Under the pieces are notes generated by a model. The model did no database searches and had not been told where the DNA came from. It saw only the letters and a list, made by a program, of their open reading frames with translations. Positions 1 through 6,680 of a stretch of DNA of 33,141 nucleotides are shown one piece after another (positions within the stretch are counted from its first letter, which is position 1; the number at the start of each line of letters is the position of its first letter). Source of the DNA: a virus; IMG/VR virus record IMGVR_UViG_3300040751_001230, positions 1 to 33,141 of that record; one strand, given 5' to 3'. The translations under genes and the position numbers were made by a program.

Positions 1-132
1 AGGTACATTACCTCCACGTGTAATGCCTACAATGTAATCAGGACGCCAGTTGTCTGTGTACATCTGATTTACGATATTGGTACACATAACTTCTACATCA
101 TGCCAACTGTAAAACTTTTTATTAATCTGCAT
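1..132 (-). CDS. Phosphoribosyltransferase-domain protein (C-terminus cut by window edge)
   Basis: Reading the minus strand from an ATG at 132 gives an open frame starting MQINKKFYSWHDVEV that runs off the left edge. The residues WRPDYIVGITRGGNVP match the first beta-strand and loop of type I phosphoribosyltransferases (the 'D-I-V-G-I-xRGG' region that opens the PRPP-binding fold). Such enzymes exchange a nucleobase for the pyrophosphate of PRPP. The start overlaps the stop of the upstream gene (ATG at 132, TAA at 124-122), suggesting translational coupling. Only about 44 residues are visible, so the base specificity cannot be told. Its neighbours, including GTP cyclohydrolase and a DNA transglycosylase, fit a purine or base-modification role, but that is inference. 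Confidence 0.75.
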   Translation of the reverse strand, partial: MQINKKFYSWHDVEVMCTNIVNQMYTDNWRPDYIVGITRGGNVP

Positions 133-421
133 CTACTTCTACCCCTGTAATCTTATCCCAACGGAAACTGCGCCAGCCTTTTGCATTTACGTCCCACACC
201 ACGCAAACGTTTTCACTTACTTTGCGTACTTTTTTCTGCGATGCAGGATCTTCTTTTGTTGCAGGTGGAACAACATCTTCTTTAAGTGTGCAGGTCATTA
301 CACGTTCATCGCCGTTAAGTTTATTAAATTTTACTACTACATTACCACTATGCAATACATTATACAACCAGTCTCGTGTTTGTTGTTCGTTAAACTTTTG
401 TATATCAATGTTCGAGTTCAT
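122..421 (-). CDS. Small SH3-beta-barrel-fold protein (DUF2693-like)
   Basis: A 99-residue protein. The segment VVVKFNKLNGDERVMTCTL, followed by the later VWDVNAKGWRSFRWDKI, is the signature I associate with the DUF2693 / SH3-beta-barrel family common in marine T4-like phages: a two-part beta-barrel that often holds a 'GxxRxMxCTL' strand and ends in 'GWRSFR'. No catalytic residue is evident and no function is established for the family. The gene overlaps the 3' end of the upstream cupin gene by 17 nt and its stop overlaps the start of the phosphoribosyltransferase gene, so it is part of a coupled operon. Confidence 0.7.
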   Translation of the reverse strand: MNSNIDIQKFNEQQTRDWLYNVLHSGNVVVKFNKLNGDERVMTCTLKEDVVPPATKEDPASQKKVRKVSENVCVVWDVNAKGWRSFRWDKITGVEVDAD

Positions 422-875
422 ATTTTTCTCTCAAGTAAGTTTCATTATCTACCCATTCACCATCTCTAATGAATCCCCATTCTCTCATTTTAGGTCCTGG
501 GATAAACAGTGTCCAAGGTGTAACGCCAGGCTCTAGTTCAATCCTATGTAGACTTTTAGAACCGTTAAATCTAAAGTGCCCAGGCTTCCTCCAAAAACGT
601 CCTTTAGGAGTAGTTTCCCAATATCCGCCTTTTAGAATAAGTGTAAAATAAGGCCACGGATGATCATGCAAATCATCTAAGTCACCTTTGTGGAATTTAT
701 GTAAGAATACATTAAACGGAAAACGTTTACGATCTTTTAAAAACAAATAATAACGTGTTAGATAAGGTTCGTTTTCATAGCGATCCATAATAACACGTTT
801 ACGACCAATTAGGTCTAACCAATCTAAAAAATCGAATCCACCGATCCATTTAAAAAATCTAAAACGGAATGTCAT
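405..875 (-). CDS. Cupin-fold protein
   Basis: A 156-residue protein. Residues 70-73 (HDHP) with the following WPYFTLILKGGYWE, and the second half around GHFRFNGSKSLHRIEL (His at about 110), give the two beta-strand motifs of a single-domain cupin with candidate metal ligands H70, H72 and H110. Cupins of this size include sugar epimerases, dioxygenases and small binding proteins; the substrate cannot be read from the sequence. It starts inside the last codons of the upstream SSB-tail gene (17-nt overlap), so the two are probably co-translated. Related cupins are common in T4-like marine phages, but I know of no assigned role. Confidence 0.65.
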   Translation of the reverse strand: MTFRFRFFKWIGGFDFLDWLDLIGRKRVIMDRYENEPYLTRYYLFLKDRKRFPFNVFLHKFHKGDLDDLHDHPWPYFTLILKGGYWETTPKGRFWRKPGHFRFNGSKSLHRIELEPGVTPWTLFIPGPKMREWGFIRDGEWVDNETYLREKYELEH

Positions 876-1206
876 CTTTTTCCTCGTTATTTTCCTTGTC
901 TGCTTTTACCATAGTATATACGTATAAAAACTGTTCCCATAATGCTTTGCAAGTTGGATTTGATTCAACTAATTCTGTATCTACATTAGTATATGAATCA
1001 TCTATATCACCAAAACTCCATTCAGGACTGGAATCTATACCACTAATACTAAATGTAGGACTTATGTTACTATCGTATGTTAATGTGCTAGGACCGCTGT
1101 AACTTGAATCGATAGTTACTGTACCTGTGTTAGTTGAAATAGGACCGCAAGTTGTATAAGTTTGATCATCTATTGTTATAGTATAATCTTTATTTTCGTC
1201 ACCCAT
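859..1206 (-). CDS. Unknown Thr/Ser-rich protein with SSB-like C-terminal tail
   Basis: A 115-residue protein I do not recognise. Residues 1-75 are rich in Thr, Ser, Gly and Asp and look like beta-strands, as in small virion or adhesin-like proteins. Residues about 85-105 form a probable amphipathic helix (LWEQFLYVYTMVKAD). The last residues are EEKDDIPF. The acidic stretch ending exactly in D-D-I-P-F is almost identical to the C-terminal tip of bacterial single-stranded-DNA-binding protein (DDDIPF in E. coli), which docks repair and replication partners. No OB fold is visible, so it is not an SSB itself. Start: ATG at 1206, just downstream of folE-distal sequence. Function unknown; see findings. 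Confidence 0.6.
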   Translation of the reverse strand: MGDENKDYTITIDDQTYTTCGPISTNTGTVTIDSSYSGPSTLTYDSNISPTFSISGIDSSPEWSFGDIDDSYTNVDTELVESNPTCKALWEQFLYVYTMVKADKENNEEKDDIPF

Positions 1207-1208
1207 GA

Positions 1209-1895
1209 TTACCTCGGAGCAAATTCCTGTTGTAGTTTAATATTGTCCATAAACTCTTTTTTAGTTGCTGGATCATCTTTAAATGAACCTTTTAGTACAG
1301 TTGTTTGTGTAAGACTGCTATGTGCCATGATGCCTCTGTTTTCGCAACAACCATGTGTTGCCTGAATATAAACACCTAAATGTTTTGCATCTGTTGCCTT
1401 ACTAATTTCTCTTGCAATATCATTGCAAAGTTCTTCTTGCAGTGTACCACGTCTAGCACACCATTGTGCGATACGTGTGTATTTGCTAAGTCCAATAACC
1501 TTGCCATTAGGAATAACACCAATATATGCAACACCTGTTACTGGCTGATGGTGATGTGAACAAACACTCTTTAGTTCTGAACGAACTACAAGCATACCTG
1601 TATATGCATCTTCTCCTTCATTAGGAAAAGCAGTAGCATTAGGAATAGTATCGTAACGTCCTGCCATTAGTTCGTTGTAATACATTTTTGCAAGACGTCT
1701 TGCTGTACCTTGTGAATTAGGATCTGTAAATCTATCGATAATTAGTGTATCTAATACTTTTTCAAATGCTTCAGTTGCTTCTTCAATTAGTTGTTCTTTT
1801 TCACCTTCGTTAATAAAGTCACTAATATTGTCGCCTGCCCAATAGCGTTTATTTGCTTCTTGCAAACGTTTTGTAATTTCTCTTGTTTTTTCCAT
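1209..1895 (-). CDS. folE: GTP cyclohydrolase I
   Basis: A 228-residue FolE. It converts GTP to 7,8-dihydroneopterin triphosphate, the entry step of folate, biopterin and 7-deazaguanine synthesis. The zinc and substrate site is visible as VCSHHHQPVTG (family CxHH), KVIGLSKYTRIAQWCARR (family K-x-I-G-L-S-K), and THGCCENRGI, where the second Cys and RG match the family HxCxxxRG. The N-terminal 90 residues form the usual helical extension. Start ATG at 1895 has GGAG 6 nt upstream. It lies between the SSB-tail gene and a glycosyltransferase. With the T-fold protein at 3267-3677 and the DpdA-like enzyme at 4428-5885 it suggests a deazaguanine pathway for DNA modification. A plain folate role is the alternative. 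Confidence 0.93.
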   Translation of the reverse strand: MEKTREITKRLQEANKRYWAGDNISDFINEGEKEQLIEEATEAFEKVLDTLIIDRFTDPNSQGTARRLAKMYYNELMAGRYDTIPNATAFPNEGEDAYTGMLVVRSELKSVCSHHHQPVTGVAYIGVIPNGKVIGLSKYTRIAQWCARRGTLQEELCNDIAREISKATDAKHLGVYIQATHGCCENRGIMAHSSLTQTTVLKGSFKDDPATKKEFMDNIKLQQEFAPR

Positions 1896-1909
1896 TTATT
1901 TCTCCGAGT

Positions 1910-3028
1910 TTAAGACGTGGATGTCTCTTCATTGTATGATTGTAACACATTCTTTAGTTTTCTGCAACTAAAATATTCATCACTTAAGAATTTAACTAAC
2001 CGATCTAGATTTACATAATGTTTCTTATGGTCATTCATAATCCAATGAATTTTTTCAATTAACTTATCTTTATTTGCAATATAACTATCCCAGTCTGTAG
2101 TCCATTCGCTTGGATACTTGAAATAGTCATCATACATTTCTGTATAACTTAATCTATCAGGCATAAGCGGAAACGAATTTACAATCGCACCTTCATATGC
2201 ACTAATGCCTAATGTTTCTTGTAGGTTAGCACTAAAGATCATTTTACTTTCGCCTAGTAAGTTGTGATACTCGACTTTGCTTAATCTTTGATCTTGACAA
2301 ACGACAAATTCATAGTCGCCTTGTAATGTTTCTTTTAAATCTCTAAAAATTTCAGGTTGTTTTTCTGGAGCAACTCTGTGAGGAAACAAAATTAAGTTTC
2401 TCTTCTGCATACCTTTAAATGGAACAAGTGAGTCAGCAGTATATTCCATAGGCCAACCTGTACGCACAATTTTTTTACTTTCACATAGTTTATCTGTGTC
2501 TTCTTTACTAATGCCTAGTAATTCTTTAGCAAACATATCTATATGAAAATTACTAGCAAAGTAATTATGGTTAAAGCATTCAAAGAAACTTTTCTCTGCG
2601 TGTCTTACCCAAGGTTTATTACCTACTAGTCTACCTAAAAAATCTGCAGGATCATAACTACCCGCATGCCATAATCCATGTGTTATTACATCAATACCTA
2701 ACAATTCGGCCATGTATTTGATGTTAATAATACCTGGATGCCAAGCGTCTGTGAATAGTATATGATCCCCAGATTTAACTTTTCCTTTTGTAAAGGCTCT
2801 AGAAATCTTTTCGATCTGTGTAGACTTGTAAATGTTAGTACCACCAAAGTTTAAGAAAGCACCTGGTGTAGTAGCATCTGGAATATCATCAGCACCGTCA
2901 ATAATTTCAACAGTTACTTTATTGTTATCAAATACACTAGTACTAGAAAGTATTTTAGGTACGTGTACCTTCCACTCACTTGTGTAACGTGTTTCAACAC
3001 TTTCTAAGTCTACTAACCAAATCTTCAT
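1910..3028 (-). CDS. GT-B-fold glycosyltransferase
   Basis: A 372-residue protein with the two-lobe layout of GT-B enzymes. The N-terminal half contains an acceptor-domain-like region (DHILFTDAWHPGI, then LLGIDVITHGLWHAGSYDP). The C-terminal lobe starts at RNLILFPHRVAPEKQ, typical of the donor-binding lobe of GT4-like enzymes. It continues to NLQETLGISAYEGAIVNSFP, which matches the E-x7-E nucleotide-sugar signature (QETLGISAYEGA). It would transfer a sugar from a nucleotide donor; the acceptor is unknown. Placement directly between folE and the T-fold/DpdA genes makes a modified DNA base one candidate acceptor, but a protein or surface glycan is equally possible. Start ATG at 3028 has AAAGGA upstream. 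Confidence 0.7.
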   Translation of the reverse strand: MKIWLVDLESVETRYTSEWKVHVPKILSSTSVFDNNKVTVEIIDGADDIPDATTPGAFLNFGGTNIYKSTQIEKISRAFTKGKVKSGDHILFTDAWHPGIINIKYMAELLGIDVITHGLWHAGSYDPADFLGRLVGNKPWVRHAEKSFFECFNHNYFASNFHIDMFAKELLGISKEDTDKLCESKKIVRTGWPMEYTADSLVPFKGMQKRNLILFPHRVAPEKQPEIFRDLKETLQGDYEFVVCQDQRLSKVEYHNLLGESKMIFSANLQETLGISAYEGAIVNSFPLMPDRLSYTEMYDDYFKYPSEWTTDWDSYIANKDKLIEKIHWIMNDHKKHYVNLDRLVKFLSDEYFSCRKLKNVLQSYNEETSTS

Positions 3029-3030
3029 TC

Positions 3031-3255
3031 CTAATTCCTTTGCCTATTACGCTTACGAGCCAACTTTTTCTTAAGTCGGTTCTTATGCCTGTTATACATT
3101 TGCCAAGGATAACTTGCATTGTTGTACAAGTCCTTCTCATCAAACACATAACTCTTAGAGTCACCGTGAACCCAACTGTTCACGCACCAATCCTTGTATG
3201 ATTCAAGGTCGTTAAAGATCTTTACGATCTCTGGGTGGTCTGCAAAATATGACAC
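3031..3255 (-). CDS. Small basic-tailed hypothetical protein
   Basis: A protein of about 74 residues, not recognised. The N-terminal part (FADHPEIVKIFNDLESYKDWC) looks helical. The C-terminus is very basic (NRLKKKLARKRNRQRN), suggesting binding to nucleic acid. Start choice: an ATG at 3261 directly abuts the Shine-Dalgarno AGGAG (3262-3266) with no spacing. The GTG two codons later at 3255 has ideal spacing of about 6 nt, so I place the start there; the ATG would add two residues. It sits 5 nt after the T-fold gene's stop and 2 nt before the glycosyltransferase start. Confidence 0.55.
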   Translation of the reverse strand: MSYFADHPEIVKIFNDLESYKDWCVNSWVHGDSKSYVFDEKDLYNNASYPWQMYNRHKNRLKKKLARKRNRQRN

Positions 3256-3266
3256 TGTCATCTCCT

Positions 3267-3677
3267 TTAATATTTTGCGTACTCGATATGGGCACCGTTT
3301 TCTCCATCTTCGCTAACGTCGATGTGTACTTCTCTGCCCGGGTGTTTAGCAATAATCTGATTATATAGATCATCGCAGATCATTTCACAACTCTTGTAGT
3401 CTAGTTCAAGTGTCTTCTCCTCGTACAGTTTTTCTAACCATCTTTTGAATTGAATAAATTCGATATCTCTGTCGTTGTGTGTAACAGTAATACCAACCTT
3501 GAAATGGAATATGTGTCTGTGGGGATATCCCAAAAACGAAACATCATATTCATCACCTGTTGCAAGACTAGGATCTTCTAGTGCCGCAGGATACTTGTGA
3601 ATACCTTCCTTACGGAAAGTCACCCAAATCATTCTCTTTGCTGTATTCATAATACGTCTGTGATTGTCTTCTGCCAT
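3267..3677 (-). CDS. T-fold protein resembling 6-carboxytetrahydropterin / pyruvoyltetrahydropterin synthase (QueD-like)
   Basis: About 136 residues. The order HRHIFHFKVGITV, then DIEFIQFKRWLEKL, then SCEMICDDLYNQI, then VHIDVSEDGENGAHIEY follows the T-fold pattern of the QueD/PTPS family: a strand with HxH-like metal ligands, a 'DF-x2-LK' helix, a 'PT-x-E' helix and a final 'V-x-E' strand. The match is by pattern only and several catalytic positions differ, so activity is not certain. Start choice: an ATG at 3710 lies immediately after the -10 of a consensus promoter, so it would not be in the mRNA. The ATG at 3677 has AAGGA (3686-3682) in front and is preferred. The nearby folE and DpdA-like genes support a role in deazaguanine synthesis. 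Confidence 0.55.
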   Translation of the reverse strand: MAEDNHRRIMNTAKRMIWVTFRKEGIHKYPAALEDPSLATGDEYDVSFLGYPHRHIFHFKVGITVTHNDRDIEFIQFKRWLEKLYEEKTLELDYKSCEMICDDLYNQIIAKHPGREVHIDVSEDGENGAHIEYAKY

Positions 3678-3710
3678 TGCTTCCTTCATCATGTTATCAG
3701 TTATACTCAT

Positions 3711-3739
3711 ATTATAGTGCCTTTCAGTGCTGTTGTCAA
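3711..3739 (-). promoter_or_regulatory. Consensus sigma-70 promoter
   Basis: On the minus strand TTGACA (3739-3734), a 17-nt spacer and TATAAT (3716-3711): six of six at both boxes. Transcription should start near 3704. That is inside the longest reading frame of the T-fold gene, and this decides the downstream start at 3677. It would drive the T-fold, small basic, glycosyltransferase, folE and distal genes. Confidence 0.85.
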
Positions 3740-3740
3740 G

Positions 3741-4244
3741 TTAATCTTTAGGTTCGTCATTGCCATATTTGCTCCAATCTGTAAACTTATCACGTTCTAG
3801 TAAGCCGTGTACAGGTTGAATCCAAACTCCGGGATTAGAATGATCAAAATCAGCATCGTCGATTTTGATACAAGCATTATAGTTTAATTGATTTACATAA
3901 GGAAGTTTTACTGATAACATACTAATAAACTTGTGTTTTTCGTTAAAACCCATTTCTAGTACCCATTCGTGATACTTAACATCATAGTCTAGGGTTACCC
4001 AATAATTCTTATCAAGCAAACCGTGTATTAGATCTTCCCAATCTTCTTTTGGAACAAAACTATGATTAGCACCAAGATAGATATGATCAACGTGATTCTT
4101 TTTTGCCTTTTCAAGAACTTCTTCTAGTGGACGACAGCCTACAACAAATAGTGTGTCCATATCATATGCTGGTGTTTTTTCTACTTCAAAGCCTGTAAAG
4201 TACATTACATCATCTTTTACACCGTCTGCATAATCACGCTTCAT
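3741..4244 (-). CDS. Conserved marine-phage protein of unknown function
   Basis: A 167-residue protein. I recognise its general look (MKRDYADGVKDDVMYFTGFE at the start, ending DKFTDWSKYG) as a protein that recurs in T4-like marine phages, but I know no function. It alternates strands and helices (TLFVVG; DHIYLGANHSF; YWVTLDYDV; ISMLSVKLPYV), consistent with a small alpha/beta fold. No catalytic motif, metal site or membrane segment is visible. It overlaps the DUF465-like gene by 11 nt and ends just before the consensus promoter at 3711-3739, whose -35 starts 2 nt downstream of its stop. Position next to the DpdA-like and T-fold genes hints at a shared pathway, as inference only. Confidence 0.7.
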   Translation of the reverse strand: MKRDYADGVKDDVMYFTGFEVEKTPAYDMDTLFVVGCRPLEEVLEKAKKNHVDHIYLGANHSFVPKEDWEDLIHGLLDKNYWVTLDYDVKYHEWVLEMGFNEKHKFISMLSVKLPYVNQLNYNACIKIDDADFDHSNPGVWIQPVHGLLERDKFTDWSKYGNDEPKD

Positions 4245-4428
4245 TTTTTAATAGCCTATCAAGTTGATCTTTAATATAAAGTTTAGTTTTCTTTAGTTTA
4301 ATTAAAAGAGCCTTATGGCCGAAGTCTCTATACATTGTACGCTCTTTTTCTATTTCGTCAACCTTTTTAGAATAGTATTCATGCTCTTTGGTTAACTTTT
4401 TTACTGCTTTGTTTTTTATTTTAGCCAT
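4234..4428 (-). CDS. Small coiled-coil protein, DUF465/YdcH-like
   Basis: A 64-residue, almost fully helical, lysine-rich protein. The pattern LTKEHEYYSKKVDEIEKER followed by HKALLIKLKKTKLYIKDQL matches the short DUF465 (YdcH) family, in which 'H-x2-L' and 'LKK-x-KL-x-LKD' are the conserved points. No biochemical role is established for the family. Its start overlaps the stop of the DpdA-like gene as TAATG, with a strong GAGGAGG ribosome-binding site inside the end of that gene, so expression is coupled. Confidence 0.65.
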   Translation of the reverse strand: MAKIKNKAVKKLTKEHEYYSKKVDEIEKERTMYRDFGHKALLIKLKKTKLYIKDQLDRLLKNEA

Positions 4429-5885
4429 TATGCCTCCTCAAATAGATTTGCAAATTGTGTACTTGCGTTTACAGTTTTCTTACCCGTTGCTCCTCTAGTG
4501 CCAATAATTGACATCCAGAATCTTGAAAATTCTTCTATGATTGCTTCGGCTTCGTCTCTGTTTGACGTTGCAAATATTGCCTCCACAACATCTCTAAAAA
4601 ATACCCTGTTAAAGGACTCTTCCACAAGCATGTTCGGAACTGTTCCGTTGTCGTATTGCCTGTTCGCTTCTTGTACTGCATTAATGTGACTCCATACATT
4701 ATGACCCATTTGGATCGCATAAGAAAAACTATCCCATGATGTTTTTCCTTCTTTGCCTATTTTATTTAGGTCTCCTGGCGCATAGATGCAAACATCTTTT
4801 GCCTGTAAACTTTGTGTAATAGGACTATCTAAGAAACTTCCGTGTTTGCCTTCACGTACAAATGCTTGTCCAAATGATGTTGTATCAGTTGCCAATGCTT
4901 TGTCGTCAATGCTAGGTACCATTCTGTATACCCATTTAGTTCTGTCTTTTGTTTCAAGTTCACAATAAATTTGACCATTTGCTGTTGCTAGGAACGGAGA
5001 AGCACAGTCAAATGTAATTGTAAAATTAGGATTGTGATACTTACGAACTGCTCTTTGAATATCTGTTAAGAGCGTTGCCCACTCTAGTTTGCTTGTACCT
5101 AGGAAGTGCATAAAGTCATGCACACCTTTTTCAAGTAAGCCGTCAAAACGTAGTGCTACTAATCTTTTAAGAACAAGATGTACATCACACATATTCTGTC
5201 CACCCATTGACCAACCGTTAAAGTGTGTGTCTGGGAATTGCTTAGGATCGCAATAGTGTTTCATACGCTGATACCAATCTTCTGCGTCAGCGTGATTTTC
5301 ACCTTGTAGAACGTTTAAGAACTTACAAGCACCTGTTCTGTGCTTCATAAAGTAGTCGTTATTGATTTTAGTTGCATTAACAGCATCAATGTATGTACTA
5401 ATACCTGTTGCTTTAGCACCAGCAGGCGAACGTGCAACCCATGCCGGGATATCAAGGATCATACCGTAGTCCATATAAGCGTCCATCCACGTAAGAACTT
5501 GCTCACGTTTCTTTTGTGCCTTAGGACAATTAGGATCTTTCCAATCACCTTCCCAAACGCCTTTACCAATCTGGAAGCCGCCTGAGTCACCTAACAGCCA
5601 ACTGTTCTCACGATCACGTTCTCGGATCATAAGTTCTTTAGGAGCATCTTTGTTTATATCAAGTTCTGCATGTCCTGCCGAATATAGTGTCCAGTGATAT
5701 TGAAATATACCCTTTTGACGATTAAGCCAATTAAGTCCTTCCATATCATTGTTAGGAAAAGGAATACGGCTCTTTTCAACATATTCTTCTTTACGTTGCT
5801 TACCAATAAATGTAGCATAAAAGCCACTCAACGCCGGAAGAAATATTGCGTAGTCCTTTTGCTCTGCTGTTAAGTCAGTTCTCAA
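4428..5885 (-). CDS. dpdA: DpdA/TGT-like DNA (guanine) transglycosylase
   Basis: A 485-residue protein of the tRNA-guanine transglycosylase superfamily. Family motifs appear in order: LLGDSGGFQIG (Asp100, the general acid/base of the family 'DSGGFQ'), MDYGMILDIPAW at about 138, FLNVLQGE at 189-196 (family 'VQGG'), NGWSMGGQ at 223-230 (family 'GxAIGG'), HFLGTS at about 260, and TFDCASPF at 291-298 (Asp293, the expected nucleophile of 'FDCVxP'). The C-terminal Cys-x-Cys-x2-Cys zinc site of tRNA TGTs is absent. In phages this superfamily is represented by DpdA, which swaps guanine in DNA for a 7-deazaguanine. The start is TTG at 5885 with AGGAG 7 nt upstream. It follows the sliding-clamp gene and so is placed with DNA replication, which supports a DNA substrate. 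Confidence 0.82.
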   Translation of the reverse strand: MRTDLTAEQKDYAIFLPALSGFYATFIGKQRKEEYVEKSRIPFPNNDMEGLNWLNRQKGIFQYHWTLYSAGHAELDINKDAPKELMIRERDRENSWLLGDSGGFQIGKGVWEGDWKDPNCPKAQKKREQVLTWMDAYMDYGMILDIPAWVARSPAGAKATGISTYIDAVNATKINNDYFMKHRTGACKFLNVLQGENHADAEDWYQRMKHYCDPKQFPDTHFNGWSMGGQNMCDVHLVLKRLVALRFDGLLEKGVHDFMHFLGTSKLEWATLLTDIQRAVRKYHNPNFTITFDCASPFLATANGQIYCELETKDRTKWVYRMVPSIDDKALATDTTSFGQAFVREGKHGSFLDSPITQSLQAKDVCIYAPGDLNKIGKEGKTSWDSFSYAIQMGHNVWSHINAVQEANRQYDNGTVPNMLVEESFNRVFFRDVVEAIFATSNRDEAEAIIEEFSRFWMSIIGTRGATGKKTVNASTQFANLFEEA

Positions 5886-5895
5886 AATTTATCTC

Positions 5896-6627
5896 CTACT
5901 TGCTTTGTGCAGGCAAAATATATTCATATGTTGCTAGTCCGCTGTCAACTTGAATTTGCATTGCACCTTGATCTGAAATACGCATAGTCTTATCACCATC
6001 AAGATTTAAAATAGCCATTGTTTGTGCTACTGGCCATGCCCATTCATTTTTAAGGCTACCTGTTACGCCTGTTGCAAAAACAAACTCACCTGCGTGTGTA
6101 CTTGCATCACCAAACTTAAATTTAATATCTGTACCATCTGTAATAACAGTAAACACAGTTTCTTCTGCATTTGCAGTTGCTTGTAATTTAAAACGTTGTA
6201 CATTAGCAACAGTAGGTTGTACTTCAACGTCCCAGTTAGCACCTTTAAATTTAACAGTCTTAAGTTTTTCGTTAATGATGTCTGCGTTCATAAAACGATA
6301 ATCGTTTTTAAAATCGCCGGCGGCATTTTCAAAGTGAATACCTACTGGAATAGTTTGACCGTTACGATCAGCAGTTACAACATCAATTGATGCTCCGTCT
6401 TTATATTCTGGACACTTCAAGTGAATGTCTAGTTTATTTAGGTTAGGCATACCAAATGTGCCTTTCATTTCTACTTGAGCATTTTTAGTATTTGCCTGTA
6501 GAATAACAGAACGATCTTCAGCCATGCTGTCGATTCCTGTTTGTGCATCATCACCGTTGACCTTGACAATATTCAAAAAGCCAAGTGCGTGTGTATGTGC
6601 TACAATATCTTGTAAAATGTCTTTCAT
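5896..6627 (-). CDS. 45: Sliding clamp, DNA polymerase processivity factor (gp45)
   Basis: A 243-residue gp45-type clamp, close to the family's usual size (T4 gp45 is 228). It forms the trimeric ring that tethers gp43 to DNA; in T4 it also activates late transcription. Recognisable parts are the opening helix MKDILQDIVAHTHALGFLN, the central VQRFKLQATANAEETVFTV, and the end MRISDQGAMQIQVDSG with TYEYILPA, the last strand of the clamp. It has its own promoter at 6652-6680, partly inside the end of the polymerase gene, and a GGAG ribosome-binding site. It directly follows gp43, whereas in T4 the clamp and clamp loader are adjacent; here gp44 is about 24 kb away. Confidence 0.9.
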   Translation of the reverse strand: MKDILQDIVAHTHALGFLNIVKVNGDDAQTGIDSMAEDRSVILQANTKNAQVEMKGTFGMPNLNKLDIHLKCPEYKDGASIDVVTADRNGQTIPVGIHFENAAGDFKNDYRFMNADIINEKLKTVKFKGANWDVEVQPTVANVQRFKLQATANAEETVFTVITDGTDIKFKFGDASTHAGEFVFATGVTGSLKNEWAWPVAQTMAILNLDGDKTMRISDQGAMQIQVDSGLATYEYILPAQSK

Positions 6628-6651
6628 TTGTTTTCTCCGTTCCTTTTACAT

Positions 6652-6680
6652 ATTATATTTAGAAAATCATTCAAAGTCAA
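6652..6680 (-). promoter_or_regulatory. Sigma-70 promoter of the sliding-clamp gene
   Basis: TTGACT (6680-6675), 17-nt spacer, TATAAT (6657-6652) on the minus strand. The -35 lies in the last codons of the DNA polymerase gene (Phe-Asp-Phe-Glu). The predicted start near 6645 leaves an 18-nt leader with GGAG before the ATG at 6627. Confidence 0.75.

Noticed and set aside
5918-5947. TTGACA near the end of the sliding-clamp gene, upstream of the DpdA-like gene
   Set aside because: The -35 is perfect but no good -10 lies at 16-18 nt (only GAATAT or similar), so I do not call a promoter.
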